DNA of 64,000 bases from Balaenoptera acutorostrata. Taxonomy: Eukaryota; Chordata; Mammalia; Artiodactyla; Balaenopteridae. Below, in pieces: positions 60,406 through 64,000 of the stretch. Every line of letters starts with the position of its first letter. Positions within the stretch are counted from its first letter, which is position 1. The position numbers and the translations under genes are program-made. Under the pieces are notes generated by a model. That model made no database searches. It had not been told where the DNA came from and saw only the letters and a list, made by a program, of their open reading frames with translations. The stretch is from NCBI RefSeq assembly GCF_949987535.1, contig NC_080080.1, positions 58,998,668-59,062,667 of the forward strand, in the 5' to 3' direction.

Positions 60406-60996
60406 AGATTTTAAAGGTAGAACTATTTGTATGGGCATTAGAGGTCTTCTGATCACCTTGAGTTCACTGAGCTGATAAATAACAAAAAATGGGGGAATCC
60501 GAACGCTTCTGGTCACCTATGTAATTTATGAAGATCCCCCCTCCCCCCAATTTTGTCTTTGCGAAAATGAGGCTTAAGCATCTGAAGCACTGACTAAATT
60601 CAAGGTTCGGCTAAGGGAGGACCTGGATTTTGTTCTGGAATACTGTGAGCAACATGCAGAACTATCCAGGTGAGAGATTTTAAGAGAAAAACTCAAAGCT
60701 GCTGTACCTTTGGAAGCAGTCATTGCCTCCCACGTGCTGCTATGAGATTGCTCTGCAGGCCAGGAGGCACCATCAGGGAAGAGCTTAGTTTATCGGCACC
60801 GGCAGCACAAAGCTGGAAGCAGCCTCAGCCACGTCCAGGCCAATCCCCTCATTTTACAGCTAACACTTGGAGACGGTTAAACGACCTCCGTGACTTGCCA
60901 GAGAAGTAAGCAGATTTTCCTAGAAGTTAATGTTTCCCTTACTAGTGAAGAGTAGGTCACATGTCGCTCTTCTTAAACTTAAAAAGTGGGTAACTT

Positions 60997-61356
60997 GGGG
61001 CTTCCCTGGTGGCGCAGTGGTTGAGAATCTGCCTGCCAATGCAGGGGACACGGGTTCGAGCCCTGGTCTGGGAGGATCCCACATGCCGCGGAGCAACTGG
61101 GCCAGTGGGCCACAACTACTGAGCCTGCGCGACTGGAGCCTGTGCTCTGCAACAAGAGAGGCCGCGATAGTGAGAGGCCCGCGCACCGCGATGAAGAGTG
61201 GCCCCCGCTTGCCGCAACTAGAGAAAGCCCTTGCACAGAAACGAAGACCCAACACAGCCAAAAATAAATAAATAAATAAATAATAATTTAAAAAGAAAAA
61301 AAAAAGAGTATAGGGGAAAACACAAGATTTGGAGACCCGGAGTTAAAAAAAAAAAA
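60997..61356 (+). mobile_element. CHR-type SINE with an extra 3' segment inside its target duplication
   Basis: Head ggggcttccctggtggcgca and an AAATAAATAAATAAAT tail to about 61305. 39 bp of non-SINE sequence (61306-61344) and a second A-run (61345-61360) follow, before the right copy of the duplication. The copies are aaaaagtgggtaactt (60981-60996) and aaaaagtgggtaattt (61357-61372). Confidence 0.9.
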
Positions 61357-61372
61357 AAAAAGTGGGTAATTT

Positions 61373-62994
61373 AGAAAAAAGATGGTAAAGGCTACAACAT
61401 GAAATCTAGTTGTAAGTATTTTAGGGAACATGCTAAAGCAGCATGCCTCTCACCACTGGTCACAATCCGTGGCCACCTATGGGGGTGTAGTTTGGATTTC
61501 CAGGAATGGAAAAATGTTGATAGTAACAGGGTAGAGCTGACCTCCAGAAGTTGGGGACTGGCAGGCAGCAGCTGGGTGTCTGTTGGGGGAGTCGGGTTGC
61601 CAGGAAGCCCTGTCCTTTGCTGTCCTTCCCCGGCCCTGTGGCCCACTGTGGACCTCTGCAGGAAAGTGCATCCTCCGCTATGCCTGCCCCCAAAGGATGA
61701 CCTCCTCCATCCTCACTCTCAGTCCTATGTGTAGGAAATGCTTCAAGAGCAACACACAGTAGGAAGTTAGAGCTCAATGACAGAGTAAAGCCTAAGTGAC
61801 ATTGGCCGTGGGAGCTGGGACCGTAGTGACCTGACCTCAGGTAGATCTTGGTGATCAGTGTGCAAGACTTCGAGATTCCCAGGAGGATTCTGCCGCTTGT
61901 TTGAGGTATCTCTCAGTCTTTTTATGTCTCTGTTCCACCTCCTTTTACTTTTCCCAGCTGTAGTAATTGCTGCCTTTGGATGTTTTCTGTTAAAACAGAA
62001 GCAGTGGGTAGGGTTGAGTGTGTCTCTAGGAAAATTTTGAACAATTACCTCCCCAGTTCCTACTAGCAGTCTGTAAGAGTCTGGGCTCATGGGATTAGAC
62101 ACAGAATGATAAAAAAAAAAAAAAAAAAGCAAGTGAATAAGAAAAACTGAAAACAAACTCATGTACCCACCAGTGCTCATGAGATTTATTAGTTTGTGAT
62201 AATTTTTAAAAAAAGGAACAGTGGAGAGAGCAGTAAAACAAACAGAAACCACCATAAGCAGTCACCTAGTAAGAACATGATGATTCTAAAATAAGCAAAT
62301 CAAAGTGGGGATCTCCATTCTCTGTGCCCAGGACTCCTCGGGGCACAAGAAGCCTGCAAATCTGTTTGAACATCAACTGTGAGGCGTAGATGGAATGCGT
62401 AGTGTCTTCTGTATATGTGCAGCCTTTGTATTTCTAGATAGGAGTGCCTAGGATGGATACCTACATTATAAATCCATTTAAAAGCTCACGTGGCTATTGA
62501 CCACTATGTATTTTCCTAATCAGCAGACAAGTAGTGCACAAAAAGGACTGATGTTAAAAGGAATCATACTCAGAAAGGCTGGGAACACTGATCTGAAAAA
62601 CATATTCTTTGATATTTATCCAAAATGCCATCATGGGGCAAATGAGAAGGTAACAAGATTTAATCTGTAAGCAGAATGTTCCTCAGAAGCAATCTGAGTG
62701 AAGGACAGGATGAGGGCCAGTGCCTGGTACAAAAAGAGGTCTTTTATCAGGGACTTTAAAACTCTCTTGATACAGCCAGCCCACGTTCAGAAATGCCTTA
62801 TGCTTCTTGATCCACAACTGCCATAGATACAAATGTCAATAGCTGAAGCAGAATCCTGTGAAACAGAACTTATCCTTACTATGTGTGATGTACTCTGATA
62901 TTTTATGTATGTAATTTATGTACTCTGATATTATCCCATTTCTTCTTTTAAAAATGCTCATTTGGTACTGCTAAATGGATTTCACAGTGCATAG
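61373..62994. other. Intronic DNA, no further exon seen
   Basis: The frames at 61399-61777 lie in a GC-richer patch on both strands and show no domain. An A-run is at 62110-62128. Confidence 0.45.
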
Positions 62995-63160
62995 TTTGAA
63001 AAACACTGATTTCAGATTCTGGAATACAGGCTCCATTAGGGGTGTCAGTCTTTGTTCACTGCTTTTCCCCCAGCACCTGGAGCAGTGCTTGACAGCTGTG
63101 GTTCAACAAATATTGTTGGTTGAATGAATGAGTGAATGAATGAATGAATGAAATGAAACT
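62995..63160 (+). repeat. L2 3' end with (TGAA)n
   Basis: tttgttcactgcttttcccc cagcacctggagcagtgctt then tggttgaatgaatgagtgaa, the usual L2 3' end and its tail repeat. Confidence 0.8.
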
Positions 63161-64000
63161 GGCAAAGAGTAAATCACACTGCAGTTCATTTTACAGATGT
63201 GAACATGGAGGCCAAGAGAGGTGTTGAGAAGTCCCCGAATCACAAAGTTTAGCCTAAGTCGGGACTCACACTCACCCTCAGTTCTCAAACCAGTGTTGTT
63301 GTTTTTTTTTTTCCTTTGGTTTGTTTGTTTTTTGATCACAGGAAATCTCCACCTGTCTGGTAACGGATATCATACAACAGGTTAATCATTTAAGGCATAA
63401 CCTTTCCTTTGGTCAAGGGTCTTACAGTGGGGTACTTTATTGATTCCTCATGTGCCGCTTGGACCTGAACTTTCCATGTTGCCATGCGGTCAGCAAAGTG
63501 GTCTCACAGCTGGTTTCCTTGGCTGCCTTCTTCTCTTCCATCCTGTGAACATCTACAAGGAAAACTTCCCAAATGTTATTTATGTAGACTCACTCTTTCT
63601 CTTAAGGATTTTCTAACGTACAGAAAGATGCAGCCCTAGTTTATAAAAAAAAAACCTTTGGTTATTTCTAGTGGTTTCAGGAAATGGGAGCCATTTAAAA
63701 CTCTGACATTTTAGTTTTGTGCTGTCGTATTTGAAACTCTAAAAACACGGAAAAAACTCGAACTGAAATTCTTTAGCTGTGAGTCCTTTTCATTCTGTTT
63801 TATTCCCCTTCTTGATTTCTACTCTGTGCCATTCTCTCTTCTTTTTAGGGAAGGAGTTATCACTTCTTGAAAGTTTTTCAGGATTGTCAAGGTCTTAAAT
63901 CGCAAATATATGGTTTACAAAATAAAAATCCGAGCAGAATTGAAGAGATGTAGAAACTTCTTATTCCTACAGAGGAAATTTGAGGATGGAGTGACTTCCC
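63161..64000. other. Intronic DNA to the right edge
   Basis: A MIR-like patch (ttcattttacagatgtgaac, 63185-63290) and then single-copy AT-rich sequence. No exon seen. Confidence 0.4.

Larger units (their letters stand above)
60023..64000 (+). other. TPD52: TPD52 first intron (5' part)
   Basis: Begins with the donor GTAACT at 60023 and runs off the right edge. It holds an L1 3' fragment, a SINE with an extended tail, a poly-A tract at 62110-62128, and an L2 plus a (TGAA)n stretch near 63.1 kb. I found no exon matching the shared TPD52 D52-domain coding sequence, so the next exon lies outside the window. Confidence 0.75.

Noticed and set aside
61399..61777. Opposing 100+ codon frames in the TPD52 intron
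   Set aside because: GC-rich patch with frames on both strands; none resembles the TPD52 D52 domain or another family.

Overview
This is a mammalian, gene-poor nuclear window, most likely from a cetacean. The lineage clue is the abundance of tRNA-derived CHR-type SINEs (head GGGACTTCCCTGGTGGCGCA or GGGGCTTCCCTGGTGGCGCA, AT-rich or poly-A tail, many with clear target-site duplications), together with a cetartiodactyl-type L1. I saw no Alu, B1/B2, carnivore tRNA-Lys SINE or ruminant BovB/Bov-tA. The species is inference.

Only one real protein-coding exon was found: 59884-60022 (+), the alternative first coding exon of TPD52, giving the long PrLZ/PC-1-type N-terminus, with a good splice donor. 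The window is therefore the upstream flank of TPD52 (about 60 kb) plus the start of its first intron, which runs past the right edge.

Region by region. 1-719 is an antisense L1 5' UTR. 720-3252 (minus) is a retrocopy-like block that I read as the 5' half of the long non-coding RNA NORAD: a CpG-rich 5' end followed by six diverged repeat units of about 330 bp with ten Pumilio response elements and a recurring hairpin. 3.5-21.6 kb is intergenic DNA with SINEs, L1 3' ends, MIR/L2 and a hAT-Charlie element inside an old L1M. 23.7-30.58 kb holds a near-full-length but broken L1 (minus) with a nested SINE, followed by an inverted L1 3' end. 31.4-35.4 kb is old L1M sequence holding a small retrocopy (32836-33387) with 21-bp duplications. 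40.1-42.8 kb is older L1 on both strands. 45.7-49.0 kb is a 5'-truncated L1 with a 12-bp duplication. 50.0-50.3 kb is a (CAC/CAT)n array. 51.2 kb holds a non-autonomous hAT with perfect 8-bp duplications. 54.2-55.0 kb holds a Tigger1-type element nested in an older repeat. From 58.2 kb to the TPD52 exon the DNA is free of recognisable repeats.

There is no operon-like logic. The functional content is the TPD52 alternative first exon with a short overlapping upstream ORF. The most unusual content is the NORAD-like retrocopy with preserved Pumilio sites, abutting an L1 5' end in the same orientation. Family names come from recognition by eye, without database searches.
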